From contig JBFWYG010000007.1 in NCBI GenBank assembly GCA_050186725.1, positions 62,001 through 126,000 on the forward strand: a stretch of DNA of 64,000 nt, read 5' to 3'. Position 1 is the first letter of the stretch; the number at the start of each line of letters is the position of its first letter. Positions 9,370-17,758 of this stretch are shown here, in pieces. Position numbers and translations under genes: made by a program. The notes beneath the pieces are model-generated. The model made no database searches, was not told the origin of the DNA, and was given only the letters and a program-made list of their open reading frames with translations. The stretch is from JADJYF01 sp050186725 (GTDB taxonomy: Bacteria > Pseudomonadota > Gammaproteobacteria > Ga0077536).

Positions 9370-11556
9370 TCAGCGTACTTCCGCCGGCGCCTGGCGCGCG
9401 GGCCGCGCAGGGTTTGCAACCGGCGCGCGCTTGGCGGACTCGTTGTCGACCAGGCGCTGCTCGGCGCCGTCGCCGTGAATCCAGTCGGTGAGGATGTTGC
9501 CGGCCTCGGACAGGATCACGTCGAGCGCCTTTTCCTTCTCATCCGGCTTGCTGAATTCGTCCTCTTCCTCTTCTTCGGGCGTGACCTGATCGGCCGGCAG
9601 CGGCGGCAGGCCGCGCGCCACGCGGATCTGGTTCTCGCGCGCGCGCTGCTCGGTGCGGGCCTTGTCGTGTTCCGCGCGACGCTTGTCCTCGCGCAGCGAC
9701 AGGCTGTGCTGCTTCTGCGCGTCGTATATCGCACGTTCGCTGGCGAGCAGGGCCTGGAAGGCGGTATCGGAAGCGACGCGCTTCTCGTGCAGCGCGCGCA
9801 CGCTGTCGATGCGCGCCGGCGAGAAGTTCACGGCCGTGAAGCGTGCCGGGTCGATGGCCGCCCAGGGCAGGGCGTTGTCGAGTGAGCGCTCGCCGTGATC
9901 CTCGTCGTCGACGGTGGGAAAGCCGATGTCAGGCTCCACGCCCTTGAATTGGGTGCTGCTGCCGCTGACGCGGAAGAACTGCGCGATGGTCGCCTTCAGC
10001 TGCCCGAGCTTGCCGTTCATGCTCTGGTCGAAGCGGTTCAGGTCGACCAGGTTCTGCACCGTACCCTTGCCGAAGGTCGGTTCGCCGACCACCATGCCGC
10101 GGTGATAGTCCTGGATCGCGCCGGCGAAAATCTCCGATGCCGAAGCGCTGTTGCGATCGACTAGTACCATCAGCGGCCCCTTGTAGGCCACCTCGGGTTC
10201 GGTGCTGCGCTCGATCTGCACCCGACCTTGGGAATCGCGCACCTGCACCACCGGTCCCGGCCCGATGAACAGGCCGGTCAGCTCGGTCGCCTCGCTGAGC
10301 GAGCCGCCGCCGTTGGCGCGCAGGTCGATCACCAGGCCCTCGACGCCCTTGGCGGTGAGCTCGCCGATGATCTTGCGCACGTCGCGGGTGGTGCTGCGGT
10401 AGTTCTCGTCGCCGGCGCTGCGCGCCTCGAAATCCATGTAGAAGGTCGGCAGCGTGATGACGCCGACCTTGGCCACGCCGTTGCCGCGCTTGACCTCGAG
10501 CACCGAGCCCTTGGCGGCCTGCTCATCGAGCTGGATGGTGTTGCGCGTGATCGCCACCATCGTGGTCGGACCGCCGAGCGCAGTGCCCTTTGGCAGCACC
10601 TGCAGGCGCACCACCGAGTTCTTCGGTCCGCGGATCAGATCGACCACGTCGTCCAGGCGCCAGCCGATCACGTCGACCACCGGTCCCTTGTCGTCCTGGC
10701 CGATGCCGACGATGCGATCGTCGGCGTGCAGCTTGCCGCTCATCTCGGCCGGGCCGCCGGTCACCACCTCACGCACCACGGTCAGCTCGTTGTCGCTCTG
10801 CAGGACCGCGCCGATGCCTTCCAGCGACAGGCTCATGCGAATCTTGAAGTTCTCGGACGTGCGCGGCGAGAAGTAGGAGGTGTGCGGATCAATGGACGTG
10901 GTGTAGGCGTTGATCAGCGTCTGGAACACGTCTTCGCTGTTCAGCTGCGCGGTGCGCCGGTAGAGCCCGTTGTAGCGGTTCTTGAGCGTCTCGCCGATCT
11001 CCTTCTGCGGCTTGCCGGCGAGCTTCAGTGACAGGATGTCGTTCTTGACCCGCAGGCGCCACAGTTCGTCGAGCTCCGCGCTGGTCTTCGGCCAGGGCGC
11101 GTCCTTGCGTTCGAAGTCGAAGGACTCGTCCACGTTGAAATCGAACTTGCCGTCGACCGCCTTGACCGCGTAGTCGACCCGCTCGCGCAGGCGCTCGCGA
11201 AAACGCACGAACATCTCGAACAGTGGATTGAGGCTGGAACTGCGCAGATAATCGTCGACCCGGGTCGCGTGCTGGTTGAATTCGTCGATGTCGGCCTGGG
11301 TGAAGTAGCTGCGCGCCGGGTCCAGGGCATCGATGTAGCGCGTCAGGATCTTCTTCGACAACGCGTCGTCGAGGGGCACGTTGCGGTAATGGTAGTTGCT
11401 GATGACGTGGGTCGTGAGCCGCGTCGCGCGGCGATGTTCGGGCAGCGGCTTCAGGTCCTCCAGCGGCACCATCGGCGCGTTGGCCCAGGCGACGGCGCCG
11501 GACAGCAACGACAGCAACAGCGTCAGGGACAGAAGCGAGCGGGCCGGGTGTCTCAT
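9370..11556 (-). CDS. prc: Periplasmic carboxy-terminal (tail-specific) protease Prc
   Basis: Prc/Tsp degrades periplasmic proteins with nonpolar C-termini and processes envelope proteins. The 728-residue product has a signal peptide (residues 1-27, cut near VAWA), an N-terminal helical domain, a PDZ domain around residues 240-320, and an S41 peptidase core. The Ser-Lys dyad is visible as Ser472 in NSASASE and Lys497 in FGKGTVQ, 25 residues apart as in E. coli Tsp. The charged C-terminal domain (EEEEEDEFSKPDE) is of the DUF3340 type. The ATG at 11556 was chosen because it starts the signal peptide. It is divergent from rnd. Confidence 0.95.
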   Translation of the reverse strand: MRHPARSLLSLTLLLSLLSGAVAWANAPMVPLEDLKPLPEHRRATRLTTHVISNYHYRNVPLDDALSKKILTRYIDALDPARSYFTQADIDEFNQHATRVDDYLRSSSLNPLFEMFVRFRERLRERVDYAVKAVDGKFDFNVDESFDFERKDAPWPKTSAELDELWRLRVKNDILSLKLAGKPQKEIGETLKNRYNGLYRRTAQLNSEDVFQTLINAYTTSIDPHTSYFSPRTSENFKIRMSLSLEGIGAVLQSDNELTVVREVVTGGPAEMSGKLHADDRIVGIGQDDKGPVVDVIGWRLDDVVDLIRGPKNSVVRLQVLPKGTALGGPTTMVAITRNTIQLDEQAAKGSVLEVKRGNGVAKVGVITLPTFYMDFEARSAGDENYRSTTRDVRKIIGELTAKGVEGLVIDLRANGGGSLSEATELTGLFIGPGPVVQVRDSQGRVQIERSTEPEVAYKGPLMVLVDRNSASASEIFAGAIQDYHRGMVVGEPTFGKGTVQNLVDLNRFDQSMNGKLGQLKATIAQFFRVSGSSTQFKGVEPDIGFPTVDDEDHGERSLDNALPWAAIDPARFTAVNFSPARIDSVRALHEKRVASDTAFQALLASERAIYDAQKQHSLSLREDKRRAEHDKARTEQRARENQIRVARGLPPLPADQVTPEEEEEDEFSKPDEKEKALDVILSEAGNILTDWIHGDGAEQRLVDNESAKRAPVANPARPARQAPAEVR

Positions 11557-11734
11557 AGATTTCCTGGGACTTGCGATGCCTGGGGATGTTACGGTTCGCA
11601 CCGCGCGTCTAGTCTAGCGTAGTCGTTGCATTTTTCAGCATAAATCCTTGTTCCGCGCGCGCTTCGCAAGCGCGGAACGATGTTCCGCAGGGCCGGTCGC
11701 GACGCCGCTTGCGGCCCGCCGGAGCAGGCCTTCG

Positions 11735-12850
11735 ATGACCCCTTCACGCGCCCCCGCCTTCGACTACGTGACCGACCCGGCCGCGCTCGCCGCGCTGTGC
11801 GACGCGCTGCGCGCTGCGCCCTGGGTGGCGCTCGATACAGAGTTCGAGCGCAGCCGAACGTTCCACGCCGAGCTCTGCCTGGTGCAGATAGCGGCACCCG
11901 GCGTGCTGGCCTGCATAGACCCGTTGGCGCTGCCCGACCTCGCGCCGCTCGCCGCCGCGCTGGCCGAGGGCACCGGTACCAAGCTGCTGCACGCGGCGCG
12001 CCAGGACCTCGAGGTGCTCGCCCGTCTCGACGGCCGTCTGCCCGCGCCGCTGTTCGACACCCAGGTGGCGGCCGGGCTGGCAGGTTTCGCCGACAACATC
12101 GGCTATGCCGACCTGGTACGGCAGCTGCTCGACATCTCGCTGGACAAGTCCCAGACCCGCACCGACTGGCGTCAGCGACCGCTGACAGACGCGCAGTTGG
12201 ACTACGCCGCGGCCGATGTGCTGCACCTGGAGCCGCTCGCCGCGCGGCTGCGCGAGAAACTGGCGGCGCTCGGACGCCTCGCCTGGCTGGCCGAGGACTG
12301 CGCGGCGCTGCTCGATCCGGAACTCTACTGTCAGCCGCCGGAGACCGCCTGGCAGCGACTGCGCGGTCTGCACGCGCTCGCCCCGGTGGCGCAGGCGCGG
12401 GCCGTGGCGCTCGCCGCCTGGCGCGAACGCCTGGCGCAGTCGCGTAACCTGCCGCGCGGCTGGGTGCTGAAGGACGACGAACTGCTGGCCATCGCCGCGG
12501 CCGCGCCCCGCGATGCGCGCGAACTCTGTCGCTTCGCGCCCGACAACGGCAATCTGCGCCGGCATGGCGAGGCGCTGGTGGAACTGCTGCACGGGTCGCT
12601 GCCCGAGCAGCCACCCCCCACGCGCCGCCTGACGCCCGCCGGGCGCACGGCGCTGAAGGCGCTCACCGCCAAGGCGCAGGCCATCGCCGCGACGCTGGGT
12701 CTGGCCGCCTCGCTGCTGGTCACGCGGCGGGAGCTGGAAGCGCTGGTCTGCGGCGAGGTGCCTCGGCGCCTGCGTGACGGTTGGCGCGGCGAGGCGCTCG
12801 CCGCGCTGCTTGCCGAGCCGCCGAGCAGCGAGGTGGCACTGTGGGAATGA
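11735..12850 (+). CDS. rnd: Ribonuclease D
   Basis: RNase D is a 3'-5' exoribonuclease that trims tRNA precursors and other stable RNAs. The 371-residue protein has the DEDD-family exonuclease domain: ALDTEFER (Asp34, Glu36) and LLHAARQDLEVL near residue 90, with DTQVAAGL and the DYAAADV exonuclease III motif. A C-terminal HRDC region (residues about 210-370) follows, as in E. coli Rnd. The ATG at 11735 follows a GGAGCAGG ribosome-binding sequence; an in-frame upstream ATG at 11648 lacks similarity. The 178-bp gap to prc should hold both divergent promoters. Confidence 0.92.
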   Translation: MTPSRAPAFDYVTDPAALAALCDALRAAPWVALDTEFERSRTFHAELCLVQIAAPGVLACIDPLALPDLAPLAAALAEGTGTKLLHAARQDLEVLARLDGRLPAPLFDTQVAAGLAGFADNIGYADLVRQLLDISLDKSQTRTDWRQRPLTDAQLDYAAADVLHLEPLAARLREKLAALGRLAWLAEDCAALLDPELYCQPPETAWQRLRGLHALAPVAQARAVALAAWRERLAQSRNLPRGWVLKDDELLAIAAAAPRDARELCRFAPDNGNLRRHGEALVELLHGSLPEQPPPTRRLTPAGRTALKALTAKAQAIAATLGLAASLLVTRRELEALVCGEVPRRLRDGWRGEALAALLAEPPSSEVALWE

Positions 12851-12892
12851 AGGGGCAGGCAGGTGGGCAGCGGCGGCCACGGCCGCCGTCGC

Positions 12893-13171
12893 TCACAGGT
12901 AGTTGCCGATTTCCTTCTCGAAGCGCGGGTGGGAGAGCTGCAGGACGTTGACGTCGAAGCTGGTCAGGAGATCGCCCTTGGTCTGGCGTTCCAGCAGGAA
13001 GCGGAACACTGCCTCGATGCACGCCACCGGCGTCACCCGCCCGCCGGTCAGGCGGGCATAGGTGTCGTCACTCAGGGTCACGCGGTGCTGGGTGCGTCCT
13101 GCGGTGTCCGACACCGTTACGCTGAACACCATCTGCGTGCCGTCGCTCTGCTTCTGTTCGACCTGGATCAT
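12893..13171 (-). CDS. Conserved hypothetical protein, 92 aa
   Basis: This small soluble protein has no signal peptide or membrane segment. It has a beta-rich N-terminal half (MVFSVTVSDTAGRTQHRVTLSDDTY) and a helical C-terminal half (ACIEAVFRFLLERQ) followed by an LSHPRFEKEI tail. I do not recognise a named family. The coding frame is convincing because the protein is compact and charged with clean boundaries. It lies between rnd (convergent) and the FKBP gene on the same strand, 61 bp downstream of the latter, so it may be read from the FKBP transcript. Confidence 0.65.
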   Translation of the reverse strand: MIQVEQKQSDGTQMVFSVTVSDTAGRTQHRVTLSDDTYARLTGGRVTPVACIEAVFRFLLERQTKGDLLTSFDVNVLQLSHPRFEKEIGNYL

Positions 13172-13232
13172 GTCCTCGACCCGTTTGTCGTCGGCAGTCT
13201 AGGCTGGGCCGTCGGCGCTGGCAAACGGCGGG

Positions 13233-13907
13233 CTATTTCACCACCTCGAGCAGTTCGATCTCGAACACCAGGGTTTCGTTCGGGCCGATGGCCGCGCCCG
13301 CGCCTTCCACGCCATAGGCCAGATCCGGCGGAACCGTCACCTGCCAGCGGGCGCCGGTCTTCATCAGCGGCAGGATCTTCTGCCAGCCCGGGATCACGCC
13401 GTTGACCGGGAAGGTCACGGGCTGGCCGTCGCGGCGCGAGCTGTCGAATTCGCGGCCGTCGACCAGCTTGCCTGTGTAGTGCACCTTGACCGTGCTGTCG
13501 TCCGTGGGTTGGGCGCCGGTGCCCTCGCGCAGCACTTCGTACTGCAGGCCGTCGGGCAGGGTGGTGACGCCTTTCTTGGCCTTGTTCTTCGCCATGTAGG
13601 CCTTGCCGGCCTCCATGTTCTTCACGGCCATTTCCTTCTTCTTGCTGCCGGCTGCCTGGGCTGCGGTCTTGAGCGCGGTCTGCATGACCTCGGCGCTGAG
13701 CCGCGGCTCGGAACCGCCGAGCGCATCCTTCAAGGCCATGTACACGGCGTCGGCGTCCAAGGGCGCGCCTTGGCGCATCATGCTCTGGGCGAAATTGAGG
13801 CCGACCGCGTAGCTGAATTTCTCGGCGTCGGTTTCGAGGGAAGTACCGGCCGCCATCAGCGAGGCGCTGGCCAGGCTCAATCCGGCCGCGAGCAAGATCT
13901 TCTTCAT
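13233..13907 (-). CDS. FKBP-type peptidyl-prolyl isomerase (FkpA/Mip-like), periplasmic
   Basis: This 224-residue protein has a signal peptide (MKKILLAAGLSLASASLMA), an N-terminal helical dimerisation domain (FKBP_N, residues about 25-110), and a C-terminal FKBP domain. The latter shows VKVHYTGKLVDGREFDSS, FPVNGVIPGWQ and IGPNETLVFEIELL, including the aromatic and Asp residues that line the active site. Such proteins isomerise X-Pro bonds and act as periplasmic chaperones. The ATG at 13907 follows an AGGACCCTCC segment with a usable ribosome-binding site. A small hypothetical gene lies downstream. Confidence 0.93.
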   Translation of the reverse strand: MKKILLAAGLSLASASLMAAGTSLETDAEKFSYAVGLNFAQSMMRQGAPLDADAVYMALKDALGGSEPRLSAEVMQTALKTAAQAAGSKKKEMAVKNMEAGKAYMAKNKAKKGVTTLPDGLQYEVLREGTGAQPTDDSTVKVHYTGKLVDGREFDSSRRDGQPVTFPVNGVIPGWQKILPLMKTGARWQVTVPPDLAYGVEGAGAAIGPNETLVFEIELLEVVK

Positions 13908-13987
13908 GGAGGGTCCTCGGCTTGGGTGACAGGCGCGCATTCTTCCACACCTGTCCTGCCCTGGGTATGCCGCGCGGCCCGGGGGTG

Positions 13988-14755
13988 TCACGCTGTCGGC
14001 GTGGTCGCGAGGCGGGTGCGCAACAGTGCCAGCGCTGCCCCGGCGCTCGATTGCGCGGCACTCTCCGCCACGAGCGTCACGGCCGCGGGGCCGAGGCGGC
14101 GACAGAGCAGGCGCAGCTGCGCCTGCTCGGATCGGCTGAAGCGCCAGCGCGCGAGCAGTGGCGCGAGTGCGTCACCCGCGAGTGGCGTGCCCTCGTCGCT
14201 CGGCAAGGCCAGGCACGCCATCAAGGTCGGCGTGGCCGCGGCGGCAAGCGCTTCGATGCGCGCGCGATCGAGCGAAGCGGGCCCGGACTGCGCGTTGTCC
14301 GATACGACCTTCACCACCTGCGCGCGATCTTCCCGACCGACGTGGCCGACGGCCGCCATGAAGGCGCTCGCCTCCATGTCGCAGCACGCGTCGCGCGGAT
14401 AGTCGTACACGACCTCATCGTGGGTCAGCACCGGGACTCGGGCGCAGCGCAGGGCGGGCAGCGGTGCGGGATACCAGGCTTCGTCGCGACCACGATGGCG
14501 GATGTTGTCGGCCAGCAGGGTCGTGCCGAGCGGCAGGCTGGCATGACCCGCCAGACCAAAATTGAACCAGCGCGCGACCGGTACATGGGCGGCGATGAAG
14601 CCGACCGCCGTGGCGCTCGCGACGCAGCCGATGCCGGACAGCACCACGCAACGGCGGCCGTCGTCGTAGACGCGGAACGGCGCGCGTTGCGTGAGCGGCA
14701 GGCGCCAATGCTCGATGAGGGCGCGCGCCTCGCTCGCCATGGCGCACACCACCAC
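13988..14755 (-). CDS. Nucleoside phosphorylase/nucleosidase superfamily protein
   Basis: The product (about 255 residues) has the phosphorylase-superfamily plan: a strand with an acidic loop (VVVCAMASEA), FNFGLAGHASLPLGT matching the substrate-binding glycine motif, CDMEASAF matching the catalytic ME motif, and KVVSDNA matching the catalytic SD. It resembles MTA/SAH nucleosidases, futalosine hydrolases and the hopanoid-associated HpnG, and sequence alone does not choose between them. A C-terminal helical region of about 60 residues is extra. The start is uncertain: I took a GTG at 14755, 13 bp past the upstream stop; a later ATG at 14740 is possible. It ends the pyrC-bioA operon. Confidence 0.65.
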   Translation of the reverse strand: MVVCAMASEARALIEHWRLPLTQRAPFRVYDDGRRCVVLSGIGCVASATAVGFIAAHVPVARWFNFGLAGHASLPLGTTLLADNIRHRGRDEAWYPAPLPALRCARVPVLTHDEVVYDYPRDACCDMEASAFMAAVGHVGREDRAQVVKVVSDNAQSGPASLDRARIEALAAAATPTLMACLALPSDEGTPLAGDALAPLLARWRFSRSEQAQLRLLCRRLGPAAVTLVAESAAQSSAGAALALLRTRLATTPTA

Positions 14756-14768
14756 GTCGCGCGGCGCG

Positions 14769-15326
14769 TCAGTCCCGGGGGCGCGGTTCAAAGCCGTAGC
14801 GGGTCGCCACCTCGGCGCGCGCGACGCGCGCGAGCACATGACGTCGTTGCAGCCAGCGCAGGGCGCGCGGCTCGTCGCTGTCCTCCCAGTCGAGCAGGGG
14901 TTCGATCGCGGCCAGGTCGCGGTCGTCCACCACGCCGACGCCGAGCGGCGTGACGAGCAGCAGGTTGCCGTCGTCGTCGAGGGCGGCGGCGTCGAGGTCG
15001 GCGGTCATCAGCCCGGTATGGGTGCTGAACGCGCCGCCCGGCTCGAGGCGATAGACCCAGGGCGTGTAGTCGAGGTCGACGAACACCTGCTGCGGACCGT
15101 TCTGCACGTACCAGCGGCCGCGGTCATCGCAGCGATAGTGGCGCGCCAGGAAGTCGCGCGCCCGCGCGTGGCTGATGGTCTCGCCCTGGATGCGCCACGC
15201 GCCACGCGTGTCGAGTGACAGCCAGCCGAAGGCGCGGGGCACGTCCGGCCACTTGGCCATGGCCTTGACCACGCCTTCGTCGAAGGCGGGCCAGGGGATG
15301 GTGGAGGTGGCGGTCTCGCGGCTCAT
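14769..15326 (-). CDS. Conserved hypothetical protein, 185 aa, in the bioA operon
   Basis: A soluble protein with no signal peptide. The first half contains repeated Trp/Tyr-rich segments (YRCDDRGRWYVQNGPQQVF), and the middle is beta-rich with a DDDGNLLLVTP stretch. I recognise no named family, though the segment YVQNGPQQVFVDLDYTPWV looks like a conserved core. The ATG overlaps the bioA stop in an ATGA, showing translational coupling. The context suggests a role near biotin or pyrimidine genes, but that may only reflect operon economy. Confidence 0.7.
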   Translation of the reverse strand: MSRETATSTIPWPAFDEGVVKAMAKWPDVPRAFGWLSLDTRGAWRIQGETISHARARDFLARHYRCDDRGRWYVQNGPQQVFVDLDYTPWVYRLEPGGAFSTHTGLMTADLDAAALDDDGNLLLVTPLGVGVVDDRDLAAIEPLLDWEDSDEPRALRWLQRRHVLARVARAEVATRYGFEPRPRD

Positions 15327-16609
15327 GGCAGGGCGGCCACCACCTCGACCATGGCGCTGGTGAGCGTGGCAAGGTCGGCATCCGACGTGATGTAGGGTGG
15401 CATGACGTAGACCAGCCGGCCGAAAGGGCGCAGCCACACGCCGCGCGCGACGAAGGCGTGGGGAATGCTGCGCATGTCGACCGGCTGGTGGAGTTCGATG
15501 ACGCCGATCGCGCCGAGCGTGCGCACGTCGGCCACCTGCGGCAGCTCGCGAGCCGGCGCGAGCCCGCGGTCGAGGGCGCGCTCGATGCGCGCCACTTCGC
15601 CGGCCCAATCGCCCGCGAGCAGGAGGTCGATGCTGGCGCGCGCGCACGCGCAGGCGAGTGCGTTGCCCATGAAGGTCGGACCATGCATGAACACGCCTGG
15701 TTCAGCGCGGCAGATAGTGTGCGCGACCGCGCTCGTCACGAGCGTCGCGGCGAGCGTCATGTAGCCGCCGGTGAGGGCCTTGCCCAGGCACAGGATATCG
15801 GGCGCGATGCCGGCGTGCTCGCAGGCGAACAGGCGCCCGCTGCGGCCGAAGCCGGTGGCAATTTCGTCGGCGATCAGCAGCAGGCCGAACTCGTCGCAGA
15901 TTTCACGCACGCCGGCCAGGTAGCTCGGGTGGTAGAACCACATGCCACCCGCACCCTGCACGATGGGCTCGAGGATGATCGCGCTGAGCTCGTCGGCATG
16001 GCGCGCCGCGAGTTCGCGGAGCGGCGCGAGATCCCGCGCGTCCCACGCGGCGCCGTGGCGCACCTCGGGCCGCGGCGCGAACAGGTGCTGCGGCAGCACC
16101 GCGCTGAACAGCCCATGCATGCCGGTCACCGGATCGCAGACCGCCATCGCGCCGAAGGTGTCGCCGTGGTAGCCGCCGCGAATGGTGAGCAGTCGCGCGC
16201 GCCGCGGCTCGTCGCGCGCGGCGCGGTACTGCACGGCGAGCTTGATCGCGACCTCCACCGATACCGAGCCGGAATCGGCCAGGAACACGTGCTCGAGCCC
16301 GGGGGGCGTGATGTCGACCAGGCGGCGCGCGAGTTCCACCGCCGCCTCGTGGGTCAGGCCACCGAACATGACGTGGGCCATGCGCTCGAGCTGAGCGCTG
16401 ATGGCGGCGTTGAGTACCGGATGCGCGTAGCCGTGGATGGCGGACCACCAGGACGACATGCCGTCGATCAGCTCGCGGCCGTCGCTGAGGCGCAGCCGCA
16501 CGCCGGACGCGCTCGCCACCGGGAACACCGGCGGTGGGTCGATGAGCGTGCTGTACGGATGCCAGACGTGCTCGCGATCGTAGGCGAGCCAGGCGGGCAT
16601 GGTGCTCAT
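15323..16609 (-). CDS. bioA: Adenosylmethionine-8-amino-7-oxononanoate aminotransferase
   Basis: BioA transfers an amino group from S-adenosylmethionine to 7-keto-8-aminopelargonate (KAPA), giving 7,8-diaminopelargonate (DAPA) in biotin synthesis. The 428-residue PLP enzyme has the family features HVWHPYST near the N-terminus, MSSWWSAIHGY, GGYHGDTFGAM, the Asp of LLIADEIATGFGR, and the Schiff-base lysine in LGKALTGGYM (Lys277). The length equals the usual BioA. The ATG at 16609 overlaps the pyrC stop in an ATGA. No other bio genes are nearby, so the rest of the pathway must be elsewhere in the genome. Confidence 0.95.
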   Translation of the reverse strand: MSTMPAWLAYDREHVWHPYSTLIDPPPVFPVASASGVRLRLSDGRELIDGMSSWWSAIHGYAHPVLNAAISAQLERMAHVMFGGLTHEAAVELARRLVDITPPGLEHVFLADSGSVSVEVAIKLAVQYRAARDEPRRARLLTIRGGYHGDTFGAMAVCDPVTGMHGLFSAVLPQHLFAPRPEVRHGAAWDARDLAPLRELAARHADELSAIILEPIVQGAGGMWFYHPSYLAGVREICDEFGLLLIADEIATGFGRSGRLFACEHAGIAPDILCLGKALTGGYMTLAATLVTSAVAHTICRAEPGVFMHGPTFMGNALACACARASIDLLLAGDWAGEVARIERALDRGLAPARELPQVADVRTLGAIGVIELHQPVDMRSIPHAFVARGVWLRPFGRLVYVMPPYITSDADLATLTSAMVEVVAALP

Positions 16610-17658
16610 GCCGCTTCGCGCACCCGCCACAGCACGCCGCTGGGCGGCTCGAAGACCACGACCTCGCCGGCCGCGGTGGCACGACGGCTGTCGCGCAGCG
16701 CGGGCGCGACGCGCTCGAGCGTCACTTCCTCGGTGTTGACCGGCAGGCGATAGAAGGCGGGCCCGTGGCGCGAGGCGAAGTCCGCGAAGCGGGGCAGGGC
16801 GCCCGCCTGGTGGAACACCTCGGCGTAGGCGGCGAGCGCGACCGGCGCGTTGTAGATGCCGGCGCAGCCGCACTCGGTTTCCTTGGTGTGGACCACGTGC
16901 GGCGCGGAGTCGGTGCCGAGGAAGAAATGCGCGTCGCCACTCGTCACCGCCGCGACCAGCGCGCGGCGATGGGTCTCGCGCTTGATGATCGGCAGGCAGT
17001 AGAGATGCGGACGCACGCCACCTGCGAACATCGCCCCGCGATTGAGCGCGAGATGGTGGGGCGTGACGGTCGCCGCGAGCAGGGTGGCGTCCGCCGCCTG
17101 CACGTAGGCCGTGGCCTCGGCGGTGGTGATGTGTTCGAACACGATACGCAGCGCAGGATGACGTACGCGCAGCGGGATCAGCACGCGCTCGATGAACACC
17201 GCCTCGCGATCGAACACGTCGACTTCGCCGTCCACCACTTCGCCGTGGATGAGCAGCGGCAGGCCGATGTCACTCATGACCTCGAACACGCGCGCGAGGC
17301 GCAGGAGGTCGGTGACGCCGGCGGCCGAATTGGTGGTGGCGCCAGCCGGGTAGAGCTTGGCCGCGGTGAACACGCCGTCCCGCGCGCCCGCGGCCAGATC
17401 GCGTGGATCGGTGTCGTCGGTCAAGTAGCAGGTCATGAGCGGCTCGAAGGCGAGCCCCGACGGCAGCCGGTCGAATATGCGTCGACGGTAGGCAGCGGCA
17501 GCGGCGGCGGAGGTCACCGGCGGTTTCAGGTTGGGCATGACGATGGCGCGCGCATAGTGGCGCGCGGTGTCCGCCAGCACCCCTGCGAGCACCTCTCCGT
17601 CACGCAGATGCACGTGCCAGTCGTCGGGACGGGGCAGGGAAAGGCACACGGGATTCAT
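16606..17658 (-). CDS. pyrC: Dihydroorotase (PyrC, class II)
   Basis: PyrC interconverts carbamoyl-aspartate and dihydroorotate in pyrimidine synthesis. The 350-residue enzyme has the metal motif WHVHLRDG (His15, His17), the lysine expected to be carbamylated in FTAAKLYPAGATTNS (Lys101), metal-binding histidines in LIHGEV and FEHITT, and the catalytic Asp in GTDSAPH. The length matches the class II E. coli-type enzyme (about 348). It is the first gene of a run of four minus-strand genes joined by overlaps or a short gap. It is divergent from the acyl-CoA ligase gene, with a 100-bp gap for promoters. Confidence 0.96.
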   Translation of the reverse strand: MNPVCLSLPRPDDWHVHLRDGEVLAGVLADTARHYARAIVMPNLKPPVTSAAAAAAYRRRIFDRLPSGLAFEPLMTCYLTDDTDPRDLAAGARDGVFTAAKLYPAGATTNSAAGVTDLLRLARVFEVMSDIGLPLLIHGEVVDGEVDVFDREAVFIERVLIPLRVRHPALRIVFEHITTAEATAYVQAADATLLAATVTPHHLALNRGAMFAGGVRPHLYCLPIIKRETHRRALVAAVTSGDAHFFLGTDSAPHVVHTKETECGCAGIYNAPVALAAYAEVFHQAGALPRFADFASRHGPAFYRLPVNTEEVTLERVAPALRDSRRATAAGEVVVFEPPSGVLWRVREAA

Positions 17659-17758
17659 GGTCCGGACTGTAGCACGCGGGTCGCGCGGCCCGGAACCGCG
17701 GGGCCGGGGAGTTGATTAGAATGGCCGGCAACGACCCGCACCGCGCACAGGAGTCCCC

